Assembly: GCF_000009985.1 (NCBI RefSeq)
Contig: NC_007626.1
Coordinates: 4,271,943-4,335,942, forward strand
Length of the DNA stretch: 64,000 bases
Direction: 5' to 3'
Source of the DNA: Paramagnetospirillum magneticum AMB-1
GTDB taxonomy: Bacteria > Pseudomonadota > Alphaproteobacteria > Rhodospirillales > Magnetospirillaceae
Shown: positions 47,594 through 55,746 of the stretch, piece by piece
Layout: every line of letters begins with the position of its first letter
Position numbering within the stretch: the stretch's first letter is position 1
Translations under genes and position numbers: made by a program
The notes under the pieces: model-generated
What the model saw: only the letters and a program-made list of their open reading frames with translations
The model's database searches: none
Told to the model about the DNA's origin: nothing

Positions 47594-47696
47594 CGGGGCT
47601 TCCGCCCCGCACCCCGACCGGGGAAGACCCCGGACCCCTTTTGAATTCAAAGGGGGTTTGGGGCATCGCCCCAAATGGGTCCGGGCAATCGCCCGG
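47594..47696. repeat. Five-hairpin intergenic element, copy 4 (inside the etf operon)
   Basis: CGGGGC/GCCCCG (47594-47609), CCGGGG/CCCCGG (47618-47633), CCCCTTT/AAAGGGG (47635-47655), TTTGGGGC/GCCCCAAA (47657-47675), CCGGGC/GCCCGG (47681-47696). All five stems are perfect. It is the only copy lying between two genes of the same operon. Confidence 0.85.
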
Positions 47697-47704
47697 TCGT
47701 GCCG

Positions 47705-48454
47705 TCAGATCACCTTGGCTTCGTTCTTCAGCTTGTCGACCAGGGCGGCCACGTCGGCCACCTTGATGCCGGCGCTGCGCTTGGGCGGCTCGGCCACCGA
47801 CAGCGTCACTAGGCGCGGCGCCACGTCGACGCCCAGATCGGCCGGCGACACCGTGTCGATGGGCTTCTTCTTGGCCTTCATGATGTTGGGCAGCGAGGCA
47901 TAGCGCGGCTCGTTGAGGCGCAGGTCGGTGGTCACCACCGCCGGCAGCTTCAGCGACACCGTCTCCAGCCCGCCGTCCACCTCGCGGGTGACGGTGATGG
48001 CATCGGCGCCGATCTCCACCTTGCTGGCGAAGGTGCCCTGGGCACAGCCCAGCAGCGCCGCCAGCATCTGGCCGGTCTGGTTGGAATCGTCGTCGATGGC
48101 CTGCTTGCCCAGGATGATCAGCCCGGGAGCCTCCTTGGCCACCAGCGCCTTCAAGACCTTGGCCACGCCCAGGGGCTGGACCTCGTCATCGGTCTGGACC
48201 AGCACGCCGCGGTCGGCGCCCATGGCCAGCGCCGTGCGCAGCGTCTCCGACGCGGCGGCCGGGCCGATGGAGACCACCACCACTTCCGTGGCCTTGCCCG
48301 CTTCCTTGAGGCGAACCGCCTCCTCAACCGCGATCTCGTCGAACGGGTTCATGGAGAACTTCACGTTCTGGGTCTCGACGCCCGAACCGTCCGACTTCAC
48401 CCGAATCTTCACGTTGTAATCGATCACACGCTTGATCGCGACCAGGATTTTCAT
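47705..48454 (-). CDS. etfB: Electron transfer flavoprotein, beta subunit
   Basis: 249 residues. The ETF beta fold starts KILVAIKRVIDYNVKIRV; the AMP-binding region and the EtfB signature region (VEIGADAITVTREVDGG then LKLPAVVTTDLRLNEPRYAS) are intact. It dimerises with EtfA. It is the first gene of etfB-etfA-hbd; its upstream 100 bases separate it from the PduO-type gene on the same strand. Confidence 0.97.
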   Translation of the reverse strand: MKILVAIKRVIDYNVKIRVKSDGSGVETQNVKFSMNPFDEIAVEEAVRLKEAGKATEVVVVSIGPAAASETLRTALAMGADRGVLVQTDDEVQPLGVAKVLKALVAKEAPGLIILGKQAIDDDSNQTGQMLAALLGCAQGTFASKVEIGADAITVTREVDGGLETVSLKLPAVVTTDLRLNEPRYASLPNIMKAKKKPIDTVSPADLGVDVAPRLVTLSVAEPPKRSAGIKVADVAALVDKLKNEAKVI

Positions 48455-48553
48455 CGTGTCTTCAACCCCTTAGACCCCAGAGCGGCCCATTAATCGGCAT
48501 CGCCGGGCGGAATTTGCTATTGCATTGCACAATATGACGGGAGTTCAGGGATG

Positions 48554-49120
48554 TCAACGCGCACCCCCCGGCACCCACAGGACGTCTTCAGCCCCGTTGC
48601 CGTTGGCGACGCGGGCCAGGACGAACAGCAGATCCGACAGGCGATTGGCGTAGATGATCGCCTGGGGATTGACCGCCTCGACATCGGACAGGGCGACCAT
48701 CAGGCGCTCGGCGCGGCGCACCACCGTGCGGGCGTGGTGCAGATGGGCGGCGAGCGGCGAGCCGGCGGGCAGGATGAACGAGGCGAGCGGCGCCAGGGAC
48801 TCATTGGCCGCATCAATCTCGGCCTCCAGGCGATCCACCTGGGATTGGACGACGCGCAGGCGCGTCCCGGGGACCTCGTCGGCGGCGGCGGGAGTGCAAA
48901 GGTCCGCGCCCAGGTCGAACAGGTCGTTCTGCACCCTTTGCAGCAGCGCCATCATCGCGCCCTCGGCGTGCAGGCGGGCCAGGCCGACGACCGCATTGGC
49001 CTCGTCCACCGTGCCGTAGGCCTCAACCCGAAGATCGTGCTTGCCCACCCGGGTGCCGTCGCCCAGTGAGGTCTTGCCCTTGTCGCCCGACCGGGTATAG
49101 ATGCGCGTCAGGGTCACCAT
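48554..49120 (-). CDS. pduO: Cob(I)alamin adenosyltransferase, PduO type
   Basis: 188 residues. It forms adenosylcobalamin from cob(I)alamin and ATP. The N-terminal ATP site is RIYTRSGDKGKTSLGDG; DEANAVVGLAR and the C-terminal RRAERLMV and YANRLSDLLFVLAR are family signatures. It is divergent from lptG. The cobalt-chelatase subunits CobS and CobT are encoded 7 kb away, so the organism appears to make its own B12. No cobalamin riboswitch was seen upstream. Confidence 0.95.
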   Translation of the reverse strand: MVTLTRIYTRSGDKGKTSLGDGTRVGKHDLRVEAYGTVDEANAVVGLARLHAEGAMMALLQRVQNDLFDLGADLCTPAAADEVPGTRLRVVQSQVDRLEAEIDAANESLAPLASFILPAGSPLAAHLHHARTVVRRAERLMVALSDVEAVNPQAIIYANRLSDLLFVLARVANGNGAEDVLWVPGGAR

Positions 49121-49218
49121 CGCCGTCTTTCCTTTTCCAAGCCGAAAAGGTTTATGACACGGAGACGGGCGAAACCTCTATACTCGGCTTTCCTCGGACC
49201 ACACCGAATTCGGGCATC

Positions 49219-50322
49219 ATGCGCTTATCCCCCATCATGAGCGGCTATATCGGGCGGCAATTCGCCTCGGCCTTCGCCACCGTCCTGCTGGTGATTCTGG
49301 GGATCATCCTGCTGTTCGACGTGATCGAGCTGATCCGCCGCGCCGCCGGACGGCCGGAACTGGGCATCACCCCCATTCTGCTGATGGCGTTCTTCAAGCT
49401 GCCGCAGATGCTGCATACCATCCTGCCCTTCGCGGTGATGATCGGCTCCATGGTGTGCTTCTGGCGCCTGACCCGCACCCATGAACTGGTGGTGGCCCGC
49501 GCCGCCGGCATTTCCGTCTGGCAGTTCATCACGCCGGTGCTGGCCGTGGCCGGAATTTTCGGCATCTTCGAGATCACCACCTTCAACCCCATGGCCGCCG
49601 CCATGTACGGCCGCTATGAACGTCTGCAGGACGAATTGCTGGCGACCAAGGCCAGCGCCTTCGACATTTCAGAGGTGGGGCTGTGGCTGCGCGAGCCCCA
49701 CGAGAACGGCGAGATGGTGGTCCACTCCGAGACGGTGCGCCAGGATGGGCTGGTCCTCCACATCCGCGATGCGCATTTCTTCCTGTACGACCGGCCCGAC
49801 CACTTCCACCAGCGCATTTCCGCCGAATCCGCCACCCTGGTGGACGGCGCCTTCGAGGTGCGGCGGGCCTGGGTGATGGAAGGCGGCAAGCCCTCGGTCT
49901 TCAAGGAACAGATGCACATTCCCACCCAACTGACCCTGGACCGCATCCACGATAATTTCGCGTCGCCGGAAACCCTGTCCTTCTGGCAATTGCCCGGCTT
50001 CATCCGGTTCTTCGAGCGAGCGGGCTTCACCGCCAACAAGCATCGTCTGTATCTGCAGTCGCTGCTGGCCTCACCGGTGCTCTATTGCGGCATGGTCCTG
50101 ATGGCGGCGGTGTTTTCGTTGCGACCCAACACCCGGTCCGGCGGCCTGCTGGCCCGCATCGGCGCCGGCGTGGCCGCCGGTTTCGCCGTCTACTTCTTTT
50201 CCAAGGTGATCTATGCCCTGGGCCTGTCGGCGACCCTGCCCCAGACTCTGGCGGCCTGGACGCCGCCGCTGTTCGCCGGACTGATCGGCTTGTCAGGACT
50301 GTTCCATCTCGAGGACGGCTGA
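49219..50322 (+). CDS. lptG: LPS export permease LptG (YjgP/YjgQ family)
   Basis: 367 residues from ATG 49219; an ATG at 49237 (MSGYIGRQF) is also possible and no ribosome site decides. Six membrane helices: three at the N-terminus (about 12-35, 60-80, 100-120), a periplasmic beta-jellyroll domain (about 135-260), and three at the C-terminus. FKLPQMLHTILPFAVMIG and RLTRTHELVVARAAG are family signatures. It belongs to the LptB2FG transporter moving lipopolysaccharide out of the inner membrane. No lptF is beside it. The choice between LptG and LptF is from overall likeness. Its stop overlaps the PAP2 gene. Confidence 0.88.
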   Translation: MRLSPIMSGYIGRQFASAFATVLLVILGIILLFDVIELIRRAAGRPELGITPILLMAFFKLPQMLHTILPFAVMIGSMVCFWRLTRTHELVVARAAGISVWQFITPVLAVAGIFGIFEITTFNPMAAAMYGRYERLQDELLATKASAFDISEVGLWLREPHENGEMVVHSETVRQDGLVLHIRDAHFFLYDRPDHFHQRISAESATLVDGAFEVRRAWVMEGGKPSVFKEQMHIPTQLTLDRIHDNFASPETLSFWQLPGFIRFFERAGFTANKHRLYLQSLLASPVLYCGMVLMAAVFSLRPNTRSGGLLARIGAGVAAGFAVYFFSKVIYALGLSATLPQTLAAWTPPLFAGLIGLSGLFHLEDG

Positions 50323-51044
50323 TGGGGTCAGCCGTGTTCCGCAATCCCTGGACCTGGGTCCTTGCCGCCCTGGTGCCGCTGACGCTGTTTCCCCAGATCG
50401 ACCTTGCCGCCTCGGCGCTGTTCTTCGACGCCCAGGCGCGCGGCTTTCCCTTTCGCGTTCACCCCATCGGCGAATTCGCCCGCAAGATTCTGCCCATCTT
50501 CCTGTTCACCGCCGCCGGGCTGATCGCCCTGGCCGGAGCGGCGGCGGCGATTCTCAAGCGTCCGGTGGCGGGCATCCGGCCGCCCATGGCGCTGCTGGTA
50601 GTGGGCTCCCTGGCGCTGGGGCCGGGCCTGGTGGTCAATGTCATTCTCAAGGATTACTGGGGGCGGGCGCGCCCCTCGACCATCGCCGAATTCAACGCCG
50701 GCCACCAGCCCGACCGCCGCTACACCCCGCCGCTGATTATCTCCGACCAGTGCCCCGACAATTGCTCTTTCCCATCGGGCCACGCCGCCCTGGGCTTTTG
50801 GACCGTATCGCTGGCCCTGATCGCCCCGCCCCGCCGCCGCCGCGCCGCCTTTGCCGCCGCCCTGGCCTTCGGGCTGGCCATGGGAGCGGTCAGAATCGCT
50901 CAAGGCGGGCATTTTCTGTCGGATGTCGCCTATTCGGGCGCAATCGTCGTCGGCCTGACCATGGGGTTGTACCGGATTATTCGCCGCCACGACCGCAGTG
51001 CAGCACAAAAAAATAATTATCAGGAGCCCTTGCGCGGCCCGTAA
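50322..51044 (+). CDS. PAP2-family membrane phosphatase
   Basis: 240 residues, five or six helices. The three phosphatase motifs are complete: KDYWGRARP (KX6RP), SFPSGHAALG (PSGH), and RIAQGGHFLSDV (RX5HX3D). It starts in the stop of lptG (TGATG). The family includes lipid A phosphatase LpxE and undecaprenyl-diphosphate phosphatases; the pairing with lptG makes an LPS or lipid-carrier substrate likely, which is inference. Confidence 0.9.
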   Translation: MGSAVFRNPWTWVLAALVPLTLFPQIDLAASALFFDAQARGFPFRVHPIGEFARKILPIFLFTAAGLIALAGAAAAILKRPVAGIRPPMALLVVGSLALGPGLVVNVILKDYWGRARPSTIAEFNAGHQPDRRYTPPLIISDQCPDNCSFPSGHAALGFWTVSLALIAPPRRRRAAFAAALAFGLAMGAVRIAQGGHFLSDVAYSGAIVVGLTMGLYRIIRRHDRSAAQKNNYQEPLRGP

Positions 51045-51170
51045 CCCCCTATGCGGGCGCCTGATTCTCAGGTAATGATATAGCTTCAGGCTGACCTTGG
51101 CGCGCTGAGCCGGGCGGAATGCCCTCGCGTGGGTGCGGGGGATTTTGTTTACTTACGACGAGAATGACAC

Positions 51171-51773
51171 ATGGCATGGAACCGAGATAATCATGGCAGG
51201 GGCGAGCGCGGACGCGGTCGTCGGGACGACTTTGGCGAGCCGGCTTTCGACCCGCGTCCTTCGCGGCCGATGGCGCCCAGCTCCTTTGACCGTCAGATGG
51301 TCAGTCAGGCGAACGTCAGCGCCACTGTGAAGTGGTTCAATGCCTCGAAGGGCTTCGGCTTCGTCGCCCCGTCCGACGGCAGCCCCGACGCTTTCCTGCA
51401 CATTTCCGCTCTCGAGCGCGCCGGCCTGACCCAGGTCGCCGAAGGCGCGACCCTGGTGGTCGACCTGGGCGCCGGGCAGCGTGGCCCGCAGGTGGTGATG
51501 GTCCATGAAGTGGACAGCACCACCGCCACCCCGCGCGCCCCGCGCCGGGAAGAGCGCGGCCCGACCGAGACCGTGGAGGGCGTGGTCAAGTTCTTCTCCG
51601 CCGAGAAGGGCTTTGGCTTCGTCGCTTGCGATCAGGGCGGCAAGGACGTGTTCGTGCACGTGAAGGCGCTGGAGCGCTCCGGGATCAAGACCCTGGAATC
51701 CGGTCAGCGCGTCCGCGTCACCACCACCCTGGGGCTGAAGGGCCCGCAGGCGGATACCGTCGCGATCATCTAG
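51171..51773 (+). CDS. Cold-shock protein with two CSD domains
   Basis: 200 residues. An arginine/glycine-rich start (NRDNHGRGERGRGRRDD) precedes two cold-shock domains, about 49-112 and 134-200. Each has the RNP1-type KGFGFV motif and a second basic strand (FLHISAL; VFVHVKAL). Double-CSD proteins are common in alphaproteobacteria and act as RNA chaperones. The 126-base leader and the single-gene layout with a hairpin after the stop fit a stand-alone transcript. Confidence 0.94.
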   Translation: MAWNRDNHGRGERGRGRRDDFGEPAFDPRPSRPMAPSSFDRQMVSQANVSATVKWFNASKGFGFVAPSDGSPDAFLHISALERAGLTQVAEGATLVVDLGAGQRGPQVVMVHEVDSTTATPRAPRREERGPTETVEGVVKFFSAEKGFGFVACDQGGKDVFVHVKALERSGIKTLESGQRVRVTTTLGLKGPQADTVAII

Positions 51774-51783
51774 GTCGTAGGAC

Positions 51784-51814
51784 CCAGGCCCTCCCCTCTC
51801 GGCGGGGGGCCTGG
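51784..51814 (+). terminator. Hairpin after the cold-shock gene
   Basis: CCAGGCC (51784-51790) pairs with GGCCTGG (51808-51814), and CCCC with GGGG inside. A T-run (ATTTTT) comes only about 14 bases later, so termination strength is uncertain. Confidence 0.6.
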
Positions 51815-51835
51815 AACGACCCGGATGAATTTTTG

Positions 51836-51864
51836 TTGACCTGAATTCTGCATTCTGGTACCAC
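51836..51864 (+). promoter_or_regulatory. Sigma-70-like promoter candidate
   Basis: TTGACC, 17 bases, TACCAC. The -35 element is near consensus; the -10 is poor but of the loose type accepted in alphaproteobacteria. It stands about 7 bases before a short unit ending in a Rho-independent terminator. Confidence 0.4.
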
Positions 51865-51870
51865 AATGCT

Positions 51871-51936
51871 CATTACTGCTTTGTCTCCCTGACATTGGGC
51901 GGGACGCGGCGATGAGCCGGGTCCCGCCACTTTTTT
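51871..51936 (+). ncRNA. Candidate small RNA downstream of the cold-shock gene
   Basis: A promoter-like pair at 51836-51864 is followed about 35 bases later by GGCGGGAC/GTCCCGCC (51898-51928) and six T (51931-51936), a clear intrinsic terminator. No open frame uses it. The resulting RNA would be about 65 bases, with a pyrimidine-rich single-stranded stretch containing TTTGTCTCCC ahead of the terminator stem, a possible ribosome-site antisense seed. The exact 5' end is inferred. Confidence 0.42.
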
Positions 51937-52063
51937 GCCCGCCCCGGAATTCGGGGCCTGGGACGCGCCGGGCGGGCGATGCTGCATTGCACAAAATCCT
52001 ATCGCATTCCGCCCCCGATTCGGTGCAGACTAGCCGTCAGGCAATGCATGCCGAGGAACGAGA

Positions 52064-52261
52064 ATGCTGGGACCCGCGGAACTTCGCGAAATTTACGACT
52101 GCCTCAAGGGCATGGGACTGGAGCCAGTGCGCGTCGCCGATGGCCGCAGCCCCTACCTCAACCCCGCCTTCGCCGCCGGCATGGCGATGACCAAGGCCGT
52201 GCGCGGCAAAGCCGCCACCCTGCCCGCCAAGACCACCCCCGAGCCGACCGAGACCAAGTAA
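52064..52261 (+). CDS. Small protein of unknown function
   Basis: 65 residues; GAGGA lies 6 bases upstream of ATG 52064. It starts with a helix (GPAELREIYDCLKGMGLEPV), then DGRSPYLNPAFAAGMAMTKA and a proline/threonine-rich tail. It is soluble with no known motif. The good ribosome site and local codon use make it a probable gene. It ends just before a five-hairpin element. Confidence 0.5.
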   Translation: MLGPAELREIYDCLKGMGLEPVRVADGRSPYLNPAFAAGMAMTKAVRGKAATLPAKTTPEPTETK

Positions 52262-52283
52262 GACCTGGGTGCGGGAGTCTCTG

Positions 52284-52394
52284 TTGGGCACTCGCCCAAA
52301 CCCATCCGGGGCATGCCCCGGCCCCCCTTTTATTTTCAAAACCAGGGGAGGTTTGGAGGCTCGCCTCCAACCGGGGCTAAGGGGCGGGAGCCCC
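52284..52394. repeat. Five-hairpin intergenic element, copy 5
   Basis: TTGGGC/GCCCAA (52284-52299), a 16-bp palindrome CCGGGGCATGCCCCGG (52306-52321), a loose C/T-rich to A/G-rich stem (52323-52349), TTGGAGGC/GCCTCCAA (52353-52370), GGGGC/GCCCC (52381-52394). It lies between convergent genes. Confidence 0.8.
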
Positions 52395-52414
52395 GCCTCG
52401 CCGTGCCGACGCCG

Positions 52415-53245
52415 TCATAGACAGCTTTTCAGCCCCTCGCGATAGGTCGGGTATTTCAGCCGGACGCCCAGGTCGCGCTTCATCCGGGCGTTGTCGACGC
52501 GCTTGTTGTCGGCATAGAAGCTGAGCGCCATGGGCGACAGGGTCGCCTCGGCCTGCTCCCACGGAATTTCCGGCGGCGGTTCGAGGCCCAGCAGGGCGCA
52601 GGCGTGGGCGATGACCTCCTGGGGCGGGGCGGCGTCATCGTCGCACAGATTGTAGATCGCCCCGGGATCGGGACGCCCCAGCGAGGCCAGAATCGCGGCG
52701 GCGATGTCCTCCACATGGATCCGACTGAACACCTGGCCCGGCTTGACCACGCGACGCGCCTGCCCGGCCCGCACGGTGTCCACCGCCGAACGGCCGGGGC
52801 CGTAAATTCCCGCCAGCCGGAAGATATGCGCCCCCCTCTCTCGCCACTGGGTTTCGGCGGCCAGACGACGGCGCGAGCGGTCCAGGCCGGGATTGGGCGG
52901 CGTCGCCTCGTCCACCCAGGCACCGCCATGATCGCCGTAGACGCCGGTGGTGGAGAGATAGCCGAGCCAGGCGGGAGCCGCCGCGCGGATGGCGTCGGCC
53001 ATCAGGTCGAGCACGGGGTCGCCGCGATCATCGGGCGGCACCGAGGACAGCACCGCCTCGACTCCGTCCAGACAGCCGGCCGGCAGACGATGGTCGCGGT
53101 CGAAGGGCAGAACCTGGACCCCGGGACAGTCCGCCGCCTCGCCCGAGCGGGTGGTGGCCATCACCTCCCAGCCCGCCTCGACCAGCCCGCGGGCGATCAC
53201 CCGGCCGGAAAAGCCCAGCCCGAACAGGAAAAATCGCTTGGCCAT
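52415..53245 (-). CDS. NAD(P)-dependent epimerase/SDR-like protein (YeeZ type)
   Basis: 276 residues from ATG 53245 with AAGGAAAG 4 bases upstream. N-terminal Rossmann site FLFGLGFSGRVIARGL, then SSVPPDDRGDP, LSTTGVYGDHGG with the YxxxK Tyr replaced (GVYGDH), RLAGIYGPGRSA and SRIHVEDIAAAI, the order seen in extended SDR proteins of the YeeZ kind. The catalytic Tyr-Lys pair is incomplete, so it may not be a classic oxidoreductase. The substrate is unknown. It is divergent from a TPR protein. Confidence 0.82.
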   Translation of the reverse strand: MAKRFFLFGLGFSGRVIARGLVEAGWEVMATTRSGEAADCPGVQVLPFDRDHRLPAGCLDGVEAVLSSVPPDDRGDPVLDLMADAIRAAAPAWLGYLSTTGVYGDHGGAWVDEATPPNPGLDRSRRRLAAETQWRERGAHIFRLAGIYGPGRSAVDTVRAGQARRVVKPGQVFSRIHVEDIAAAILASLGRPDPGAIYNLCDDDAAPPQEVIAHACALLGLEPPPEIPWEQAEATLSPMALSFYADNKRVDNARMKRDLGVRLKYPTYREGLKSCL

Positions 53246-53291
53246 CTGTCTTTCCTTGCACCGCCCGCACAATTGGAGAGACTACGCCCCC

Positions 53292-54041
53292 ATGAGACTA
53301 CGCACCATCCCCCTGCTGCTGCCCCTGCTGTGGCTTCCCGCCCCGGCTCCGGCCGAGACCATCAATCCCAAGATGGAATACCGCACCTGCCTGACCCTGG
53401 CCCGCGCCAAGCCCGAGGACGGGTGGGAGGAAGCCATCGCCTGGGGCTCGCTGGGCGGCGGCGAGCCGGCGCGGCACTGCGCGGCGGTGGCGCTGATCGG
53501 CCTGGGCAAGTACGAAGAGGCCGCCAAACGCCTGGAAGCCCTGGCCGGCATCAGCCGCCGCGAGGAATCGCTGCGCGCCGAGATGCTGGCCCAGGCGGGA
53601 CAGGCCTGGTTGCTGGCGGGCAAGCCGCAGCTGGCACTGGCCGACCAGGACACGGCGCTGAAGCTGGTGCCGGGCCACCCCGAGCTGATGCTGGACAAGG
53701 CGGTCACCCTGGCCTCGGTCGGCCATTACGCCGAAGTGGTCGACGTGCTGTCGGCCCTGCTCAAGGTGCAGCCCAACCGCATCGAGGCCATGGTGCTGCG
53801 GGCCGTGGCCTACCGCTATCTGGACAAGCTGGCCCTGGCCAAGGATGACCTGGCCCGCGCCCTAATCCTGGACCAGTCCTTTCCCGATGCCCTGCTGGAA
53901 CGAGGCATGATCCGCCGCCTGGAAGACGATCAGGCCGGCGCCCGCGAGGATTGGATGAAGACCATCGCCGCCGCGCCGGAAAGTGCCGCCGCCGACACGG
54001 CCCGGCGCAACCTGGAGATCATGGACGTCAAGGTGAAATAG
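53292..54041 (+). CDS. Exported TPR protein
   Basis: 249 residues. A signal peptide is clear (RLRTIPLLLPLLWLPAPAPAE, cleavage likely after APA). The mature part has about five TPR repeats, for example AAVALIGLGKYEEAAKRLEA and AVTLASVGHYAEVVDVLSAL. A cysteine pair near the N-terminus (YRTCLTL, ARHCAAV) may form a disulphide. It is a periplasmic scaffold of unknown partner. It lies upstream of the hcp gene, 135 bases away. Confidence 0.8.
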   Translation: MRLRTIPLLLPLLWLPAPAPAETINPKMEYRTCLTLARAKPEDGWEEAIAWGSLGGGEPARHCAAVALIGLGKYEEAAKRLEALAGISRREESLRAEMLAQAGQAWLLAGKPQLALADQDTALKLVPGHPELMLDKAVTLASVGHYAEVVDVLSALLKVQPNRIEAMVLRAVAYRYLDKLALAKDDLARALILDQSFPDALLERGMIRRLEDDQAGAREDWMKTIAAAPESAAADTARRNLEIMDVKVK

Positions 54042-54176
54042 ATTACCTCGGATTGTATACGTAAAAATTGTCGATTCAACTGAGTGCAATTAGCGCATTG
54101 CCGTCAATCTTTGGCAGCAATACCCTTACCCCATGAAGCAAGGGGGCGCGGCCTCCTGAAAAGTGGGGAGGACGAC

Positions 54177-54659
54177 ATGGCGCAGAATTTCTTTCTCAGG
54201 CTCGCGGATATCGACGGCGAGTGCCAGATCACGGGTCACGCGAAGGAGATTCAGGCGCTGTCCTGGAGCCACTCCTTCAACCAGCCCACCAGCCCGACCC
54301 GCTCGGCCGGCGGCACGGTGGAGCAGGCCAATCACGCCGATTTCAGCTTCACCAAATACACCGACGCGGCCTCGGTGCCCATGCTGAAGCGATGCTGGAG
54401 CGGCAAGCCCATCGCCACGGCGGTGTTCACCGCCTGCCGCTCGGATGGCGACGCCCTGGTGGAATACCTGAAGGTGGAAATGAGCAACGCGATCATTTCC
54501 AACGTCTCGCTGGGCGGCGGCGCCGGGGACATGCCGGTCGAGACCGTGACCCTGTCCTACAGCGCGGTCCGGTACACCTACGCCTTCCAGGCGACGCCCG
54601 GCAGCCGGACGACGCCGTTGTCGAGCAAGCACGACATCGCCCTGATGAAGGTGGAGTAG
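54177..54659 (+). CDS. hcp: Hcp-family type VI secretion tube/effector protein
   Basis: 160 residues; GGGGAGG stands 5 bases before the ATG. It matches the Hcp1 family: FFLRLADIDGECQITGHAKEIQ at the start, LSWSHSFNQPTS, ADFSFTKYTDAASVPMLKRC, then VEYLKVEMSNAIISNVSLGG and the ending SYSAVRYTYAF. Hcp hexamers form the inner tube of type VI secretion. No tss/vgrG/PAAR gene is in the window, so this copy is an orphan; orphan Hcps often travel with a remote main cluster or serve as effectors. Confidence 0.9.
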   Translation: MAQNFFLRLADIDGECQITGHAKEIQALSWSHSFNQPTSPTRSAGGTVEQANHADFSFTKYTDAASVPMLKRCWSGKPIATAVFTACRSDGDALVEYLKVEMSNAIISNVSLGGGAGDMPVETVTLSYSAVRYTYAFQATPGSRTTPLSSKHDIALMKVE

Positions 54660-54730
54660 CGCCCCCGGCTCGGAGCACGCCGCGTCGACAGGTTGGGGAA
54701 AACCTCACTTCGGGGGCTTTCCGCAGCCAG

Positions 54731-55012
54731 CTAAAGCCGCCGGGCGTCCTCGTCCGGAGTCATCAGGGTCAGCGCCATGGCGTGCACGCGCCCGGCCAGC
54801 TCCTCGGCCAGCAGGGCGTTGACCTTGCGGTGGCGCTCGACGCGGCTGACGCCTTCGAAGGCCGCCGAGACGATGGTCACGGTGAAATGGCTTTCCCCGT
54901 CCGGATGATGGCCGGCATGGCCGGCGTGCCGGTGGGAATCATCGGCCACCACCAGCCGCGTCGGCTTCAGCGCGTCTTCGATCTTCTGCGTCATGATCTC
55001 GGCCACCAGCAT
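54731..55012 (-). CDS. bolA: BolA-family protein
   Basis: About 93 residues from ATG 55012; a second ATG at 54994 is possible. BolA signature: DDSHRHAGHAG with the conserved histidines, HFTVTIVSAAFEGVSRVERHRKV and HAMALTLMTPDE. BolA proteins bind [2Fe-2S] clusters together with monothiol glutaredoxins. It is divergent from the J-domain/cobST operon, an arrangement common in alphaproteobacteria. Confidence 0.94.
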   Translation of the reverse strand: MLVAEIMTQKIEDALKPTRLVVADDSHRHAGHAGHHPDGESHFTVTIVSAAFEGVSRVERHRKVNALLAEELAGRVHAMALTLMTPDEDARRL

Positions 55013-55139
55013 TCCCGTAATCCCTCTCGTGAAATCGAACCCTCCCCAATTGGGGCCAAAGGGGCCCGGCGTCAAGAGGAGGTTCCGACAGCCCATATGC
55101 GCCGCTCACGCCTTGCCTTGGCGCGGGCGAGCCTCCATT

Positions 55140-55724
55140 ATGACCGGTGCCATGAAAGCGACCAACGCCCGCAGATCCTGGCGGCCGGCCTTCGGCCCCT
55201 CCCCGGCGCAACCGGCCACCCGCCGTTGCGACCATCCCGGCTGCGCGCTCGAAGCCGAATATCGCGCCCCCCAGGCCCGCGACCGACTGACCGATTACTA
55301 CTGGTTCTGCCTGAACCATGTGCGCGAGTACAATCTGGCCTGGAACTACTACGCCGGCATGGGCGCCGAGGAGATCGAGGCCGAACTGCGCAAGGACACC
55401 ACCTGGCAGCGCCCCACCTGGCCGCTGGGCATCCAGGGCGCCAAGCGCAAATTCGCCTATACCATCCACGACCCCTTCGAGGTTTTCGAGGACGCCGCCA
55501 CCGAGGAGGCGCGGCCCAAGGCCCGCGTCGCCACGCCCGAGGAAGAGGCCATGGCGGTTCTCGAACTGACTCCGCCGCTCACCGCCGACATGCTGAAGGC
55601 CCGCTACAAGGAACTGGTCAAGCAGCATCATCCCGACGCCAACAATGGCGACAAGGACGCCGAAGAGCGCTTCAAGCGCATCAACCACGCCTACAACACC
55701 TTAAAGCTCAGCCTGAGCCAGTAA
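55140..55724 (+). CDS. J-domain (DnaJ-like) protein
   Basis: 194 residues from ATG 55140 (ATG 55152 also possible). The N-terminal half has a Cys/His cluster, CDHPGC and YWFCLNHVREYN, that probably binds zinc. The J-domain is at the C-terminus (about 138-192) with the HPD motif in KQHHPDANNGD. This lay-out, next to cobS and bolA, is conserved in alphaproteobacteria. It should stimulate DnaK; a link to cobalt chelatase assembly is suggested only by position. Confidence 0.9.
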   Translation: MTGAMKATNARRSWRPAFGPSPAQPATRRCDHPGCALEAEYRAPQARDRLTDYYWFCLNHVREYNLAWNYYAGMGAEEIEAELRKDTTWQRPTWPLGIQGAKRKFAYTIHDPFEVFEDAATEEARPKARVATPEEEAMAVLELTPPLTADMLKARYKELVKQHHPDANNGDKDAEERFKRINHAYNTLKLSLSQ

Positions 55725-55746
55725 GCAGCCCCCCAAGGACGAGAGT

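Noticed and set aside
48455..49218. Cobalamin riboswitch near the PduO-type gene, or upstream of cobS
   Set aside because: Spacers are too short and no B12-box or conserved riboswitch core was seen.
54042..54176. Sigma-54 promoter upstream of hcp
   Set aside because: The TTGGCAGC near 54110 lacks the GC at the correct distance for a -24/-12 element.
54042..55130. Type VI secretion cluster around hcp
   Set aside because: The neighbours are a TPR protein, BolA and a J-domain protein; no tss, vgrG or PAAR gene is present.
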